This document shows, piece after piece, positions 54,525 through 63,737 of a stretch of DNA of 64,000 bases. Below the pieces are notes generated by a model, which saw only the letters and a program-made list of their open reading frames with translations, was not told where the DNA came from and made no database searches. The number at the start of each line of letters is the position of its first letter. The stretch's first letter is position 1. The stretch is from Nitrospira sp. (GTDB taxonomy: Bacteria; Nitrospirota; Nitrospiria; Nitrospirales; Nitrospiraceae), in the NCBI GenBank assembly GCA_030123605.1, contig CP126123.1, forward strand, positions 744,001-808,000, in the 5' to 3' direction. The position numbers were made by a program, and so were the translations under genes.

Positions 54525-55325
54525 CTATTGAAAACTCTTGACCATCGATCCGACGACCAGATACCAGCCGTCGGCGAGGACGAACAGAATCAGTTTGAAC
54601 GGGAGCGAAATCATGACGGGCGGCAGCAGCATCATCCCCATGGACATCAACACGCTGGCCACCACCATATCGACGATGAGGAACGGGATGTAGAGCAGGA
54701 AGCCGATCTGAAACGAGATCCGCAGTTCGCTCAGGACGAAGGCGGGAATGATCACATGCGTCGGAACCTGCTCCACCTGGGCGGGTTTGGGCGCATGCGC
54801 CAATTCCAAAAAGAGTTCGAGATCCTTGTCGCGCATCTGTTTCAACATGAAGGTGCGAATCGGTTGGATGCCGCGATTCCAGGCTTCGTCATAGCCGATT
54901 TGCTCCGCCAGGAGCGGCTGCAGGGAATCTTTGTAAACCGCCTGTCCGACCGGCGCCATGACGAACATGGTGAGGAACAGCGCCAGACTGATGAGGACTT
55001 GGTTGGGCGGCACCTGTTGCGTGCCGAGAGCCTGCCGGAGGAACGACAGCACGATGACCATTCTGGTGAAGGAGGTCACCATGATGAACAGGGCGGGTGC
55101 CAATGAAAGCACCGTCAGAAGCGCGAGGATTTGCAGGACCACCGCCGTCTGTTTGGGCCCGCCTTGACCGAGGTCGAGCGTCAGCGAGGGCCCGTCGGCC
55201 TGGGCCGATGAGACATGGCAGAGGCAACAGACGAGGAACAGGCTGAGGCTGAGCAGGCGGCAGAGTCTCTGCGACAAGGCCGCCGTAGGATTTGCCACAA
55301 GCGGCGTCGGATCAGCTGGACGCAC
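54525..55325 (-). CDS. fliP: FliP: flagellar export gate protein
   Basis: Core export gate subunit. A signal peptide (about residues 18-43, core LLSLSLFLVCCLCHVSSAQA) precedes four membrane segments (for example VLQILALLTVLSLAPALFI, LISLALFLTMFVMAPV). Family motifs include MVIVLSFLRQALGTQQVPPN and ELRISFQIGFLLYIPFLIVD. 266 residues, normal. The start is GTG 55325 with AGGAGG six bases upstream, overlapping the fliO end by 14 nt. Confidence 0.95.
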   Translation of the reverse strand: MRPADPTPLVANPTAALSQRLCRLLSLSLFLVCCLCHVSSAQADGPSLTLDLGQGGPKQTAVVLQILALLTVLSLAPALFIMVTSFTRMVIVLSFLRQALGTQQVPPNQVLISLALFLTMFVMAPVGQAVYKDSLQPLLAEQIGYDEAWNRGIQPIRTFMLKQMRDKDLELFLELAHAPKPAQVEQVPTHVIIPAFVLSELRISFQIGFLLYIPFLIVDMVVASVLMSMGMMLLPPVMISLPFKLILFVLADGWYLVVGSMVKSFQ

Positions 55326-55680
55326 GAGGAGCCTCCTGTCTGCTGCCTGGCCTGTTGATACCGGAAGACGACGAGTGGAGAACCGGAGGGGAACCCGCCA
55401 AGAGGGTTTTCAACCTTTCCGGATCGGTGATTTTTCCGAGCGGCACCAGGTCGGTGGCGGTCGTGCCGATGATCAGCACTTCACCGGCGACCGCCACCAG
55501 CATGATTTGTTTCCGTGAACCCAGATGGCCGCTTCCCAGCACTGTGACCAGCGACGTGCCGCCTACGGGGAGAAACCGCCGACCGACGGCAGAGCGCGCC
55601 ACCGCCAGAAGGGCCAGGATCAACGCCAGCACGATTCCGAGCGCCGACGCCATGCGAACCATGCTTTCCCAAAAATCCAT
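55312..55680 (-). CDS. fliO: FliO: accessory export apparatus protein
   Basis: Assists FliP assembly. About 122 residues with one N-terminal membrane segment (MASALGIVLALILALLAVA) followed by a small cytosolic domain (LVTVLGSGHLGSRKQIMLVA, GEVLIIGTTATDLVPLG), the FliO pattern, and a polar tail. ATG 55680 is preferred; an upstream frame start would add a charged segment without a ribosome-binding site. It sits between fliN and fliP. Confidence 0.88.
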   Translation of the reverse strand: MDFWESMVRMASALGIVLALILALLAVARSAVGRRFLPVGGTSLVTVLGSGHLGSRKQIMLVAVAGEVLIIGTTATDLVPLGKITDPERLKTLLAGSPPVLHSSSSGINRPGSRQEAPRASS

Positions 55681-55739
55681 CGGGAACCGTTCATCCTCTC
55701 GCCGGCACGTCAATAGTCTCTGAACGCCGGCGGCCTTGG

Positions 55740-56114
55740 TTACCCCAGTTGTTGAATCCGCTGGTTCGGGCTCACGACGTCCGTGAGACGAATGCCGAAT
55801 TTTTCGTTCACCACCACGACTTCGCCGCGGGCGACCAATTTGTTGTTGACCAGCACCTCCATCGGCTCACCGGCCAGCTTGTTGAGTTCGATGACGGATC
55901 CCTGCCCCAATTGGAGCAGCTCTCGTATCAACATGCGGGTGGAGCCGATCTGCACCGTGACCTGCAGCGGAATATCGAGTACGAATTCGATATTTTTATT
56001 GCCCGGCACCGCTCCCTGGTCGTCGACCTGGGGAAACGAGGCAGCCTGGGGATTCATCTCGCCGGCGGCGGCATTGGAATGGTCCGACGGGGTCGTGATG
56101 TCGGCGTTGCCCAT
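55740..56114 (-). CDS. fliN: FliN: C-ring switch protein
   Basis: Component of the motor switch. 124 residues: a polar N-terminal segment, then the SpoA domain with FVLDIPLQVTVQIGSTRMLI, LLQLGQGSVIELNKLAGEPM, and the C-terminal VVVNEKFGIRLTDVVSPNQR. Normal length. It follows fliM by 30 bp. In the C-ring it pairs with FliM and binds CheY-P and the FliH export partner. Confidence 0.95.
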   Translation of the reverse strand: MGNADITTPSDHSNAAAGEMNPQAASFPQVDDQGAVPGNKNIEFVLDIPLQVTVQIGSTRMLIRELLQLGQGSVIELNKLAGEPMEVLVNNKLVARGEVVVVNEKFGIRLTDVVSPNQRIQQLG

Positions 56115-56144
56115 GCGCGGATCTCCTTTTATCGTGATTCAGAA

Positions 56145-57116
56145 CTAGTTCAACACTTTGGTGACGCGACAGGCATGATTGCCCTTGAACACGCCAGGCT
56201 GGCCATGAAATTTCGGATCACCTTCGACGAGGCAGACCAGCGGGTCGCCTGGATGCTGGTCGAGCATCAACACGTCGCCCAGTGTGAAGTTCAGCAAGTC
56301 CTGCACGCTGATGCGGGCCGTTCCCAACTGCACCGTCATCGCCACATCGCATTCCTGCAGCGAGTCTCTGAAGCGGCTGCCCCAACTACTGTCCTGCTCG
56401 ACATTGTCGGCGAAGAGTCCTGAATAGAGTTTTTCCTTGATCGGCTCCAACATGGAGTAGGGATAGGCGATGAACATGTCGCGGGAGATTTCGCCCAGGT
56501 GAACTTGCAGGGTGACCACCACGACGATCTCCGACGTGGTCACCACCATGGCGAATTGCGGGTTACTCTCGGATCGACAATAGCCGATTTTCACCTGCAT
56601 GACCGCCTGCCAGGCCTTCTCCAGATCGGCGAGCGCTTGCTGCACGACCTTCTTGATCAGCCTGACCTGAATCGGGGTGAACTCTCTCCCTTCGGGCTTG
56701 ACGTGGGTTTGCGCCTTCCCGCCGAAGAAATAGTCCACGATGAGATAGACCAGCATCGCATCCATGATGTAGAGGCCGTTGCCGCGCAACGGTTCCACCA
56801 TGAACAGGTTGAAGGAGGACGGGACCGGGACTTTTTGGATGAAGTCTCCGAACTTGATGATCTGCGTGCCGACGACGCTGAATTCGATTTTCTCCCGCAG
56901 GAGGCTGCTCCAGGAGAGGGATTGCTGGCGCGTAAAACGGTCGTTGATCATTTCCATCGTGGGCATACGCCCACGGATGATGCGCTCCTGCTGGGTCAGG
57001 TTGTAGGTCTTGATGCCGCTCGGATCTTCCTCCTCCTTCGGGGCCGTATCGACCTCGCCGGACATCACCCCGCCCATCAACGCGTCGATTTCTTCCTGCG
57101 AGAGTATCTTGTCCAT
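56145..57116 (-). CDS. fliM: FliM: C-ring switch protein
   Basis: Receives CheY-P and sets rotation direction. N-terminal LSQEEIDALMGG is the classic CheY-binding peptide. The middle domain (for example RGRMPTMEMINDRFTRQQSL, LMVEPLRGNGLYIMDAM) binds FliG, and the C-terminal SpoA domain contains VQLGTARISVQDLLNFTLG. 323 residues, normal. ATG 57116; it follows fliL at 26 bp. Confidence 0.96.
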   Translation of the reverse strand: MDKILSQEEIDALMGGVMSGEVDTAPKEEEDPSGIKTYNLTQQERIIRGRMPTMEMINDRFTRQQSLSWSSLLREKIEFSVVGTQIIKFGDFIQKVPVPSSFNLFMVEPLRGNGLYIMDAMLVYLIVDYFFGGKAQTHVKPEGREFTPIQVRLIKKVVQQALADLEKAWQAVMQVKIGYCRSESNPQFAMVVTTSEIVVVVTLQVHLGEISRDMFIAYPYSMLEPIKEKLYSGLFADNVEQDSSWGSRFRDSLQECDVAMTVQLGTARISVQDLLNFTLGDVLMLDQHPGDPLVCLVEGDPKFHGQPGVFKGNHACRVTKVLN

Positions 57117-57142
57117 GATGTCCTTGAAGACCGGGCGATCCC

Positions 57143-57682
57143 CTATTGAATGACGAATTCCGTAAAGTACGCCGACTTGACCGATTTCTTGGGCAACAGG
57201 CCGTTGACGCGCTGGGTCACGTCTTCGCGCAACTTGTGTTTTCCTTGCGGTGAACGGGCGGTGACGGAATCCAAGCCGGTCAACAACACCAGGATCGTAT
57301 CGCGGATCTGCGGTGTCCGCGCCTTGACATCTTCGACCGCGCCGAAACTGTCCATCTCCAGCTTCATCGTGACCTTGAGATACCGCACTTCCGGGGAATC
57401 GGCGAGGTTGACGATGAAGGGGTCCAGATCGGCGATCGCTCCGGCTGCGCCCGCGGCACCGTGCCCCCCTTCTTTTGGTTCGGGTGCCCCGTGCCCCGCC
57501 GACTTTTCCGCAGCGTCTTCGGCAACCGCAGGTTTTTCACCGGAGGATCCGGACATCATCTTGAACATCGCAAAGGCTCCGCCCAATCCGAGGACCAGGG
57601 TCCCGGCGACGAGGATGAGGACCGTCTTCATGGGAATCCCGGTGGGCGCCACGGGCACTTTTTCTTCAGCTGCTTCTGCCAT
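57143..57682 (-). CDS. fliL: FliL: stator-associated basal-body protein
   Basis: Single-pass inner-membrane protein that stabilises stator units. About 179 residues: a membrane segment (VLILVAGTLVLGLGGAFAMF), an Ala/Gly/Lys-rich linker and a periplasmic domain (DLDPFIVNLADSPEVRYLKV, LVLLTGLDSVTARSPQGKHK). ATG 57682 has AGGAGG just upstream. It heads the fliL-to-fliA unit and has an excellent sigma-54 promoter 43 bp upstream. The 325-bp gap to flgE holds that promoter and the flgE terminator; otherwise nothing supported. Confidence 0.93.
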   Translation of the reverse strand: MAEAAEEKVPVAPTGIPMKTVLILVAGTLVLGLGGAFAMFKMMSGSSGEKPAVAEDAAEKSAGHGAPEPKEGGHGAAGAAGAIADLDPFIVNLADSPEVRYLKVTMKLEMDSFGAVEDVKARTPQIRDTILVLLTGLDSVTARSPQGKHKLREDVTQRVNGLLPKKSVKSAYFTEFVIQ

Positions 57683-57725
57683 ACGACCCTCCTGCGGACA
57701 GTGTTTGTCGCGGATCGGCAGTGGT

Positions 57726-57740
57726 GCAATGCATATGCCA
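57726..57740 (-). promoter_or_regulatory. Sigma-54 promoter of the fliL operon
   Basis: TGGCATA-TGCA-TTGC on the minus strand has the invariant GG and GC at the correct distance. It lies 43 bp before the fliL start, the same spacing as the flgF promoter. It would drive C-ring, export, flhF/flhG and fliA genes. Confidence 0.8.
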
Positions 57741-57967
57741 CGAGACGATCGATCGTGATCCAACGACATATCAGGCGGTCACGGCGGATCATGAGCAATC
57801 ACAAGGATTTCACTCCATCCGCAGGAGAAGCGGAACGGAACCAACCCATCGCGGACATCGCTTGTCAGGACGATGACGGGCTCCGATCGTTGGCCGACAG
57901 AATGTTGACGAGAAGAGGGAACGAGGTGGAAGGTCAAAAAAGAGCGAGTAGGTAAAAATTACCGATC

Positions 57968-58002
57968 AAAGCCCGGCGCGCTCATGGAGGGCGCCGGGCT
58001 TT
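57968..58002 (-). terminator. Intrinsic terminator of the fliK-flgD-flgE unit
   Basis: AAAGCCCGGCGC and GCGCCGGGCTTT form a 12-bp perfect stem with an 11-nt loop, starting 6 bp after the flgE stop. A T-rich stretch (TTTTT about 10 bp further on) follows on the minus strand. Confidence 0.85.
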
Positions 58003-58007
58003 GTCGA

Positions 58008-59231
58008 TTAGCGCTTGAGGTTCACGAGTTCCTGCAACATCTCGTCGCTGGTCGTGATGGCCCGTGAATTGGCCTGGAACGCGCGTTGGGTAATGATCAT
58101 GTCCACGAATTCCTTACCGAGATCGACGTTGGACTGCTCGACGGTCCCGGAGAGGATTCTGCCCAACCCGTTCACCGTCGGTGTGCCGGACACCGGCGCA
58201 CCGGACTCGACGGTTTCAACGAAATGATTTTCTCCGTTGTTGACCAAACCATCGGGATTCGTAAAACGGTTCAAGACGATTTGCGCCAGGGCCCTGGTCT
58301 GGCCGTTGGTGAATTGCGCCACGACCTTACCCTGTTTATCGACACTGATTTTGTCGAGGGTGCCGGACGAATAGCCGTTTTGCGTTTGACTGATCACTCC
58401 CGAGGGCGAGCCGAATTGCGTCAACGCGGAAAGATTCACCGTGACCGTCTGAGGCGTGGTTGCGCCGTTCGTCAACGCCGCCGTGACGGTTTGTGTCCCG
58501 CCGGCCGTCACCGCGCCGGCCGCACTGAAGGTCATATTGGTTTGAGCGGTCGCAGCCCCACCGTCCACCTGCGAGTAGACACCCCAGGCATTCGCTGCGG
58601 TCTTTCGAAAATACAGTTGCAGTTGATGGGAGTTTCCCAAGGAATCATAGAACGTCACACCGGTCGAAAAGTTGTAGGACGTGGCGTCGGTCGTGGCGAA
58701 CGCCGTGGTCGGTGCGGTCGCATTGGCGTTGAGGTTGCCGAGGATGCTGGCGGTGCTGCTCGCCTGTGGGGCGACCGCGCTGGACGACAGCGTGATGCCG
58801 CCGATCGTATTGGTAATGTTGCCGTTGGTGTCCGCTTGGTAGCCTTGGAGCAAGGCGCCGCTGGCATCCACGACCTGTCCCAGATTGTCCACCTTGAATT
58901 GACTGGCGCGGGAATAGAGGTTCGCGCCGGTACTGTTACGTAGGAGGTAGAAACCATTGCCGTCGATGGCCAGATCGAACGTGTTCCCCGTGGTGGTCAT
59001 GGGACCTTGCGAAAAATTAGCTTGAATATCGTTGAGGTATACTCCGAGACCGATTTGATCGCTGCCGGATCCGCCGGCAAGGCTGGTCGCGACCAACTCT
59101 GCAAACGTCGCCCGGCTGGATTTGAATCCGGCCGTGCCGACGTTGGCGATGTTGTTGCCGATGACCCCCATGGCGTTGCCGTAGGAACTCAGACCGGTGA
59201 CTGCGGTGAACATCGAGGTCAAAATACCCAT
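58008..59231 (-). CDS. flgE: FlgE: flagellar hook protein
   Basis: Builds the hook. N-terminal ILTSMFTAVTGLSSYGNAMG and NIANVGTAGFKSSRATF and the C-terminal NVDLGKEFVDMIITQRAFQA, ending SDEMLQELVNLKR, are the standard hook/rod family ends. The central region (about 100-330) is rich in Ala, Thr and Asn. 407 residues, normal. It follows flgD at 70 bp and ends just before a strong terminator. Confidence 0.96.
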   Translation of the reverse strand: MGILTSMFTAVTGLSSYGNAMGVIGNNIANVGTAGFKSSRATFAELVATSLAGGSGSDQIGLGVYLNDIQANFSQGPMTTTGNTFDLAIDGNGFYLLRNSTGANLYSRASQFKVDNLGQVVDASGALLQGYQADTNGNITNTIGGITLSSSAVAPQASSTASILGNLNANATAPTTAFATTDATSYNFSTGVTFYDSLGNSHQLQLYFRKTAANAWGVYSQVDGGAATAQTNMTFSAAGAVTAGGTQTVTAALTNGATTPQTVTVNLSALTQFGSPSGVISQTQNGYSSGTLDKISVDKQGKVVAQFTNGQTRALAQIVLNRFTNPDGLVNNGENHFVETVESGAPVSGTPTVNGLGRILSGTVEQSNVDLGKEFVDMIITQRAFQANSRAITTSDEMLQELVNLKR

Positions 59232-59301
59232 TGCGCTCTCCTCCTTGTTGCCGATACTGCTGTCGTTCGACGCTCCACCGTACCGACAGCTTGCTCCTGA
59301 T

Positions 59302-59592
59302 CTAGGACACGGCCGATGCGGTTGTCGCGGCGGTCGTATTCTGCGCCGCTTCCTGAAGCGCCACGCTCTTTTCCATCAAGGACACCAGCTTCGTCATCTG
59401 ATCCAACTGGGAGAATTGCGCCGTCTGTGCGATGAATTCCTGATTGTCAACCGGCTTCAGCGGATCTTGATTCTGAAGCTGGGTCACCAGCAATTTCAGG
59501 AAATCGCTCTGTCCCAGTGTTTTCGGACCATCGGTGGTCGGTGTGGAAGAATCGGTCGGTGTCGTCTGTGTGATCACATTGCTGAAATCCAT
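59302..59592 (-). CDS. flgD: FlgD: hook cap protein, short form
   Basis: Scaffold that directs hook assembly and is removed later. The conserved N-terminal domain is present ([38 protein letters not shown]), but the protein is only 96 residues. Most FlgD proteins have a further C-terminal FlgD-Ig/Tudor region of over 100 residues. A frame extends upstream to 59739 but overlaps fliK and is not coding. GGAGG precedes ATG 59592. It lies between fliK and flgE as expected. Confidence 0.9.
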   Translation of the reverse strand: MDFSNVITQTTPTDSSTPTTDGPKTLGQSDFLKLLVTQLQNQDPLKPVDNQEFIAQTAQFSQLDQMTKLVSLMEKSVALQEAAQNTTAATTASAVS

Positions 59593-59603
59593 AGGTCCTC
59601 CGA

Positions 59604-61157
59604 TCAGGCAAAAATACTCACGCCCCCGCTGTTGTAGTGAGGACTGTCTCCCGTCCGCGCAATGCGCTCCTCTTCCCCCGGCGTCGCCGGTTGACCGGAT
59701 GCCGGAACTGATCGCCCCTGTTGCTGCTGGAACATCCACGCGTTATCGCCCCGCCCCTGTTGTTGATCCACCGTCACCCGCAACATGCCCATTTCCAGGC
59801 CGGTCGTCTTCAACGACGATTCCAACGACTGGCCCTGTTGCAACAGCCCCTGTCCCAGTTCGCCATGTTCGGTTCTGATATGGGCGTGGACGGTTTGATC
59901 CGACATCATGACGCGGATTCGCAACGGTCCCATGTCCAGAGGGTCCAAATCCACCGTGACCGTCTGAGCGAACGGTGAAGCTCCTCGCAGTTCGGTCATC
60001 CGTTCGGATTCGGATGCGCGGTGGATCGTCACGGTTCCCGCATCGCTTCGGCCGAATGCGTCGTCGTTGGACGGAGACACGGATTGACCCATGCCGCCCG
60101 CTCGATCAAGAACCATCGGCCGAAAGGTCCCGTCGTCGAGTAACTGAGCGTGGGTCTTCGATGACGCGTCCTCACCGAAGGCATCCGAAAATCGTTGGTG
60201 GTCCCCCTTCGAAAACTGTTCGGAACTCCACGCGCCCCGGCTCTCGGAAAACGGATCGTGGCGCATGGTCACATCTGGAACCGATGCGAGGTCGATCTGA
60301 TCGCCGACGCCAGCAGGCGAGATTTTAGGTTCTCCCGCTCGGAGCAACGCCTCGACGGCCATGGTTCCATCAGGCCCCTTCCCGGACTCACCCGCCGACA
60401 GCTTCGACAGACTCATCACCGTGTCATCGGTGACACCTTGTCCTTGCAAGCGAAAAGGAACCGACGCGTCGACCGTACCGGCAGCTGTCCCATGGATATC
60501 CGTTATCTTGGTCGGAGTGGCCTGCGTCTGGACAGAATCACCCTTGATGTCCTCGTCGGTCGCTTTCTTCTGTGCCACCGGTGCAGGTGATGCTGGTGCG
60601 GTCGGGGCAACCGCCTCACCGGTTAGCGCAGAAGCGGAAAGAACCGGAGCTGTTTCGGACAGAGCCGCCTGGTCGGAAGCAGCAGTTGCCTGAACGACGA
60701 TCGGCTCACTCGACACGATCGGAAGAACGACGGCGGTAAGGAGTTGATCCGGTCGCACGGTGTTTCCCTCGTCCGGCTTGCTCTGAGGTACTGTGACGTC
60801 GTCTTTCTCTCGATCATGGTCGGAAGTCCTGACGGCTTCCTTTCCGCTTGCAGGGTGGTCCTCAACTCGCGACCGTTCATGCCTGTTCTCGACGGAGACG
60901 CTTCGCTTGTCCCTCTCGGCGGCGGTAACCGCGTGGGCACCGCCTCTCCACTGCCTATGTGACGCAGGAGCCGTGCGACTATCTGACGATTCCCGTCCAC
61001 CGCCGGACCAGCGCACTTCTGCCTGATCAAGCATGGAATCGAACCGCTCGGCAGACGATGCGCGCTGAGTTCCATCGTAACGGTCACGCAGGTCCGAGAC
61101 GGAGTTGGCCCCCTGATTCGGAAGTTCGTTGCGAAGGGGTTGCAGATCGATCGTCAT
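59604..61157 (-). CDS. fliK: FliK: hook-length control protein
   Basis: Measures hook length and triggers the export switch at FlhB. 517 residues: a long, poorly conserved Ser/Ala/Pro-rich N-terminal region (about 1-400) and a conserved C-terminal domain ([49 protein letters not shown]). AGGA lies just before ATG 61157. It is first in the fliK-flgD-flgE unit, with a sigma-54-like element 39 bp upstream. Confidence 0.92.
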   Translation of the reverse strand: MTIDLQPLRNELPNQGANSVSDLRDRYDGTQRASSAERFDSMLDQAEVRWSGGGRESSDSRTAPASHRQWRGGAHAVTAAERDKRSVSVENRHERSRVEDHPASGKEAVRTSDHDREKDDVTVPQSKPDEGNTVRPDQLLTAVVLPIVSSEPIVVQATAASDQAALSETAPVLSASALTGEAVAPTAPASPAPVAQKKATDEDIKGDSVQTQATPTKITDIHGTAAGTVDASVPFRLQGQGVTDDTVMSLSKLSAGESGKGPDGTMAVEALLRAGEPKISPAGVGDQIDLASVPDVTMRHDPFSESRGAWSSEQFSKGDHQRFSDAFGEDASSKTHAQLLDDGTFRPMVLDRAGGMGQSVSPSNDDAFGRSDAGTVTIHRASESERMTELRGASPFAQTVTVDLDPLDMGPLRIRVMMSDQTVHAHIRTEHGELGQGLLQQGQSLESSLKTTGLEMGMLRVTVDQQQGRGDNAWMFQQQQGRSVPASGQPATPGEEERIARTGDSPHYNSGGVSIFA

Positions 61158-61196
61158 AGGTATTCCTGATCCGGTGAGTAGCCAGAGTGGTCCTTT

Positions 61197-61211
61197 ACAA
61201 AGGCCGTGCCG
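61197..61211 (-). promoter_or_regulatory. Candidate sigma-54 promoter of fliK-flgD-flgE
   Basis: CGGCACG-GCCT-TTGT on the minus strand; perfect -24 core (GG present), but the -12 GC is GT. Distance to fliK (39 bp) resembles the two strong sites. The other 130 bp of this gap show nothing I can support. Confidence 0.4.
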
Positions 61212-61345
61212 TTGATGAGCGATTCCAAAACCTCCGATGACACGCGATTTTCGTGGAGTTTGTCCGAACGAAAGGCGAGGAAGAGGAAGTTTCTGCAGGA
61301 GCGCAGGGCAAAACCTGCCGAATCAGGAACGGATGGAGGGTATGA

Positions 61346-61996
61346 CTACGGCGTCGTCAGGAGTTGTTCGGTCAAGCGGGCCGCACGTTCCGGTTTGACT
61401 TCAGCGAGAATGGCGCCGGCGGATTTACCCTTGAGCAGCCGCAACACTTCCATGGCTTTCCGGTCAGGCATCCGCTCCAAACGCGCGGCGGCCTCTTCCG
61501 GCGGCATCGTCTCATACATTTTTGCCAACTGAGCCTGGTTGACGTTGCGTGGAACAGCCGTGTCCTTCAGATCCTTGGATTTTCCGCCTTCGCTCGTCGT
61601 CTTGGCTTTGGCCGCCGCTTGGTTGCGCTTTTTTTCCGCTTCGACAAGCTGTTCATGACGGGTGACGATCTGTTCCAATTCCGCCTTCAGTTCCAGAAGA
61701 TGGGTTTCTCCTTCACGCAAGGCTGCCTCCCGTTTATCCAGGAGACGCTTGCGTTGTTCCAACATCTCGAAGATTTCACGCGGGGCACCGATTGCCGGTC
61801 CTTGGGCCGTGCCTGATTGGTGCTCTTTGTGCGTCTCGTTCGTCTGACCTGCTGCATCCTGGACCGGTTCATTTGCGGACAGATCGGTCGCCGTACAGAC
61901 GACGAGGGCCAAGACCAACCGGGCCATCAGCTGCATCCTCGAGCTGAGGTTCCCCTTTCGATTCCTCGCCATGGCGGACGAACCGATCATAGTCAT
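61346..61996 (-). CDS. MotE-like periplasmic coiled-coil protein
   Basis: A 216-residue protein with a basic N terminus, a hydrophobic segment (RMQLMARLVLALVVCTATDL) that is a signal peptide or membrane anchor, a coiled coil (MLEQRKRLLDKREAALREGE, ELKAELEQIVTRHEQLVEAE) and a C-terminal domain with a MgtE_N-like helical repeat (QLAKMYETMPPEEAAARLER, DRKAMEVLRLLKGKSAGAIL). This layout is that of MotE-type proteins encoded after fliJ, which help stator or basal-body protein MotC/FliL in some species. The ATG (61996) overlaps the fliJ stop by ATGA. Confidence 0.78.
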   Translation of the reverse strand: MTMIGSSAMARNRKGNLSSRMQLMARLVLALVVCTATDLSANEPVQDAAGQTNETHKEHQSGTAQGPAIGAPREIFEMLEQRKRLLDKREAALREGETHLLELKAELEQIVTRHEQLVEAEKKRNQAAAKAKTTSEGGKSKDLKDTAVPRNVNQAQLAKMYETMPPEEAAARLERMPDRKAMEVLRLLKGKSAGAILAEVKPERAARLTEQLLTTP

Positions 61997-62433
61997 GAAC
62001 CCTCTCTCGTCGTCAACGGACTCCGACGCCAGGCCCGCTCGTCGAGCAACTGCTGATCCTGTCGGTCTCGCCGTCGACGTTGTTCCTGGGCGGCACGCGT
62101 TGCGAGAAGGTCCAGCTTCTTTCGATACCGTATCGCTTCGAGCAATTCATCCCGTTTGGCTTCCCATTGTTGCCGCAGTATGGCCTGCACCTGTTCCAGT
62201 TCCTTACGGGCGACGATGGCTCGGTCCATCGCATCGAGGTGCGCCGAGGCCTGATCAACGGTGGTTCCTTGCCACACCTGAGACAAATAACGATCGGCAT
62301 CCGCTCCGACCTGCGAATCCAGCATCGCCATCCGCCCGACGATGTCCTGCAAGGCCTTGGCGCACGCTGCCGTCTCCAATCCGGCGACCTCTTCGATCTG
62401 CAGGGCATAGGCGCGAAGGGCCGCAATCTTCAT
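61993..62433 (-). CDS. fliJ: FliJ: export chaperone-escort coiled coil
   Basis: A 146-residue coiled-coil protein that links the FliI ATPase ring to FlhA. Long helices are visible (KIAALRAYALQIEEVAGLET; AHLDAMDRAIVARKELEQVQ; LRQQWEAKRDELLEAIRYR). The start overlaps the fliI stop by ATGA and it is followed by the MotE-like gene, the conserved fliH-fliI-fliJ order. Sequence is weakly conserved, as usual for FliJ. Confidence 0.88.
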   Translation of the reverse strand: MKIAALRAYALQIEEVAGLETAACAKALQDIVGRMAMLDSQVGADADRYLSQVWQGTTVDQASAHLDAMDRAIVARKELEQVQAILRQQWEAKRDELLEAIRYRKKLDLLATRAAQEQRRRRDRQDQQLLDERAWRRSPLTTREGS

Positions 62434-63737
62434 TGAACTTTCCCTGCCAGCGCCAGCAGTTCATCAATCGAACGGGAGAAGCCGACCGGCTCACGGATCT
62501 CCTGCCGTAAAAATCCCGTAATGTCGGGTTGAGCCGCCACGGCCTTGTCCAACTCTTTACTCATGCCGGGCTTGTAGGCTCCCAGCGTGATCAAATCTTC
62601 CGAACGGCGATAGAGCGCCGTGCGTTCGAGCAGCAAACGAGCCGCCGCATAATGGGCCGGGGTGACGATGTCGCGCATGACTCGGCTGGTGCTGTGCAGA
62701 ATATCGATCGCGGGGAAATGATTCTGCGCAGCGAGTTCGCGGGAGAGCACGATGTGCCCGTCCAGAATGGACCGTACCGCGTCGGCGACCGGATCGTTGA
62801 GGTCGTCTCCGTCGACCAACACCGTGTAGAGGCCGGTGATACTGCCGCCGCTTTGAGCCGTTCCGACCCGCTCCAGCAACTTGGGCAACAGAGCGAAGAC
62901 CGACGGCGTATAGCCCTTGGTCGTCGGCGGTTCGCCGACTGCCAACCCGACTTCCCGTTGGCTATAGGCCAGCCGCGAGAGGGAATCCATCATCAACAAC
63001 ACATGTTTGCCGCGGTCGCGGAAATATTCCGCGATGGCGGTGGCCACCAGCGCGCCGCGAATCCTTACCAGGGGCGGCTGATCCGAGGTCGCCACGATCA
63101 CGACGGAGCGGGCCCTGGCCTCCGGTGTGAGGTCGCGTTCCAGGAATTCCTTCACCTCGCGCCCCCGCTCGCCGACGAGGGCGATGACCCTGACATCCGC
63201 CTGGGTGTATCGACTGATCATGCCCAACAAGACGCTTTTCCCCACGCCGGACCCTGCGAAGACGCCGATCTTCTGACCCTGTCCGCAGGTCAACAGGGCG
63301 TTGATCGCCCGGATGCCCAGATCGACCGGCTGTGTAATCCTGGCGCGGTGCAACGGATTGAGCGGTGCGGCATGGAGCGGAACACGGACCTCGGCGCGCA
63401 AGGCCGGCAGACCGTCCAGCGGATGGCCGAGGCCGTCGAAAATTCGTCCCAACATCTGCGGCCCGACCGGGACGGACGCGACATGTCCCTTCATGACCAC
63501 GCGACTGCCCGGCCCGATGCCCTGCATTTCCCCGAGCGGCATCAACAACACACGGTCTTCGCGGAACCCGACGACCTCCGCCATGACGGCACCGTGACCG
63601 CCCTCGCGAGTGATCTCGCACACCTCGCCGACGGAGGTGAAGGGGCCGGATGCTTCGATGACGATGCCGACCGCCTGCGCCACCCGTCCCGTGATGGAGA
63701 GCGGCTCGACCTGTTCGAGGCGTTCGCTAAGCTTCAC
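62430..63737 (-). CDS. fliI: FliI: flagellar export ATPase
   Basis: Unfolds and delivers export substrates. Walker A is KIGVFAGSGVGKSVLLGMI and Walker B is VLLMMDSLSRLAYSQREV; GPQMLGRIFDGLGHPLDG and PAIDILHSTSRVM are also typical. About 435 residues, normal. The start is taken as GTG 63737, with GAGAGG just upstream, overlapping the fliH stop by 11 nt; an upstream open frame overlaps fliH and looks non-coding. The C-terminal third is similar to ATP synthase beta. Confidence 0.95.
   Translation of the reverse strand: MKLSERLEQVEPLSITGRVAQAVGIVIEASGPFTSVGEVCEITREGGHGAVMAEVVGFREDRVLLMPLGEMQGIGPGSRVVMKGHVASVPVGPQMLGRIFDGLGHPLDGLPALRAEVRVPLHAAPLNPLHRARITQPVDLGIRAINALLTCGQGQKIGVFAGSGVGKSVLLGMISRYTQADVRVIALVGERGREVKEFLERDLTPEARARSVVIVATSDQPPLVRIRGALVATAIAEYFRDRGKHVLLMMDSLSRLAYSQREVGLAVGEPPTTKGYTPSVFALLPKLLERVGTAQSGGSITGLYTVLVDGDDLNDPVADAVRSILDGHIVLSRELAAQNHFPAIDILHSTSRVMRDIVTPAHYAAARLLLERTALYRRSEDLITLGAYKPGMSKELDKAVAAQPDITGFLRQEIREPVGFSRSIDELLALAGKVQ

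Noticed and set aside
57791-57955. 54-codon open frame on the plus strand between fliL and flgE.
   Set aside because: No recognised domain; weak ribosome-binding site; it runs against the fliL promoter and fits non-coding sequence.
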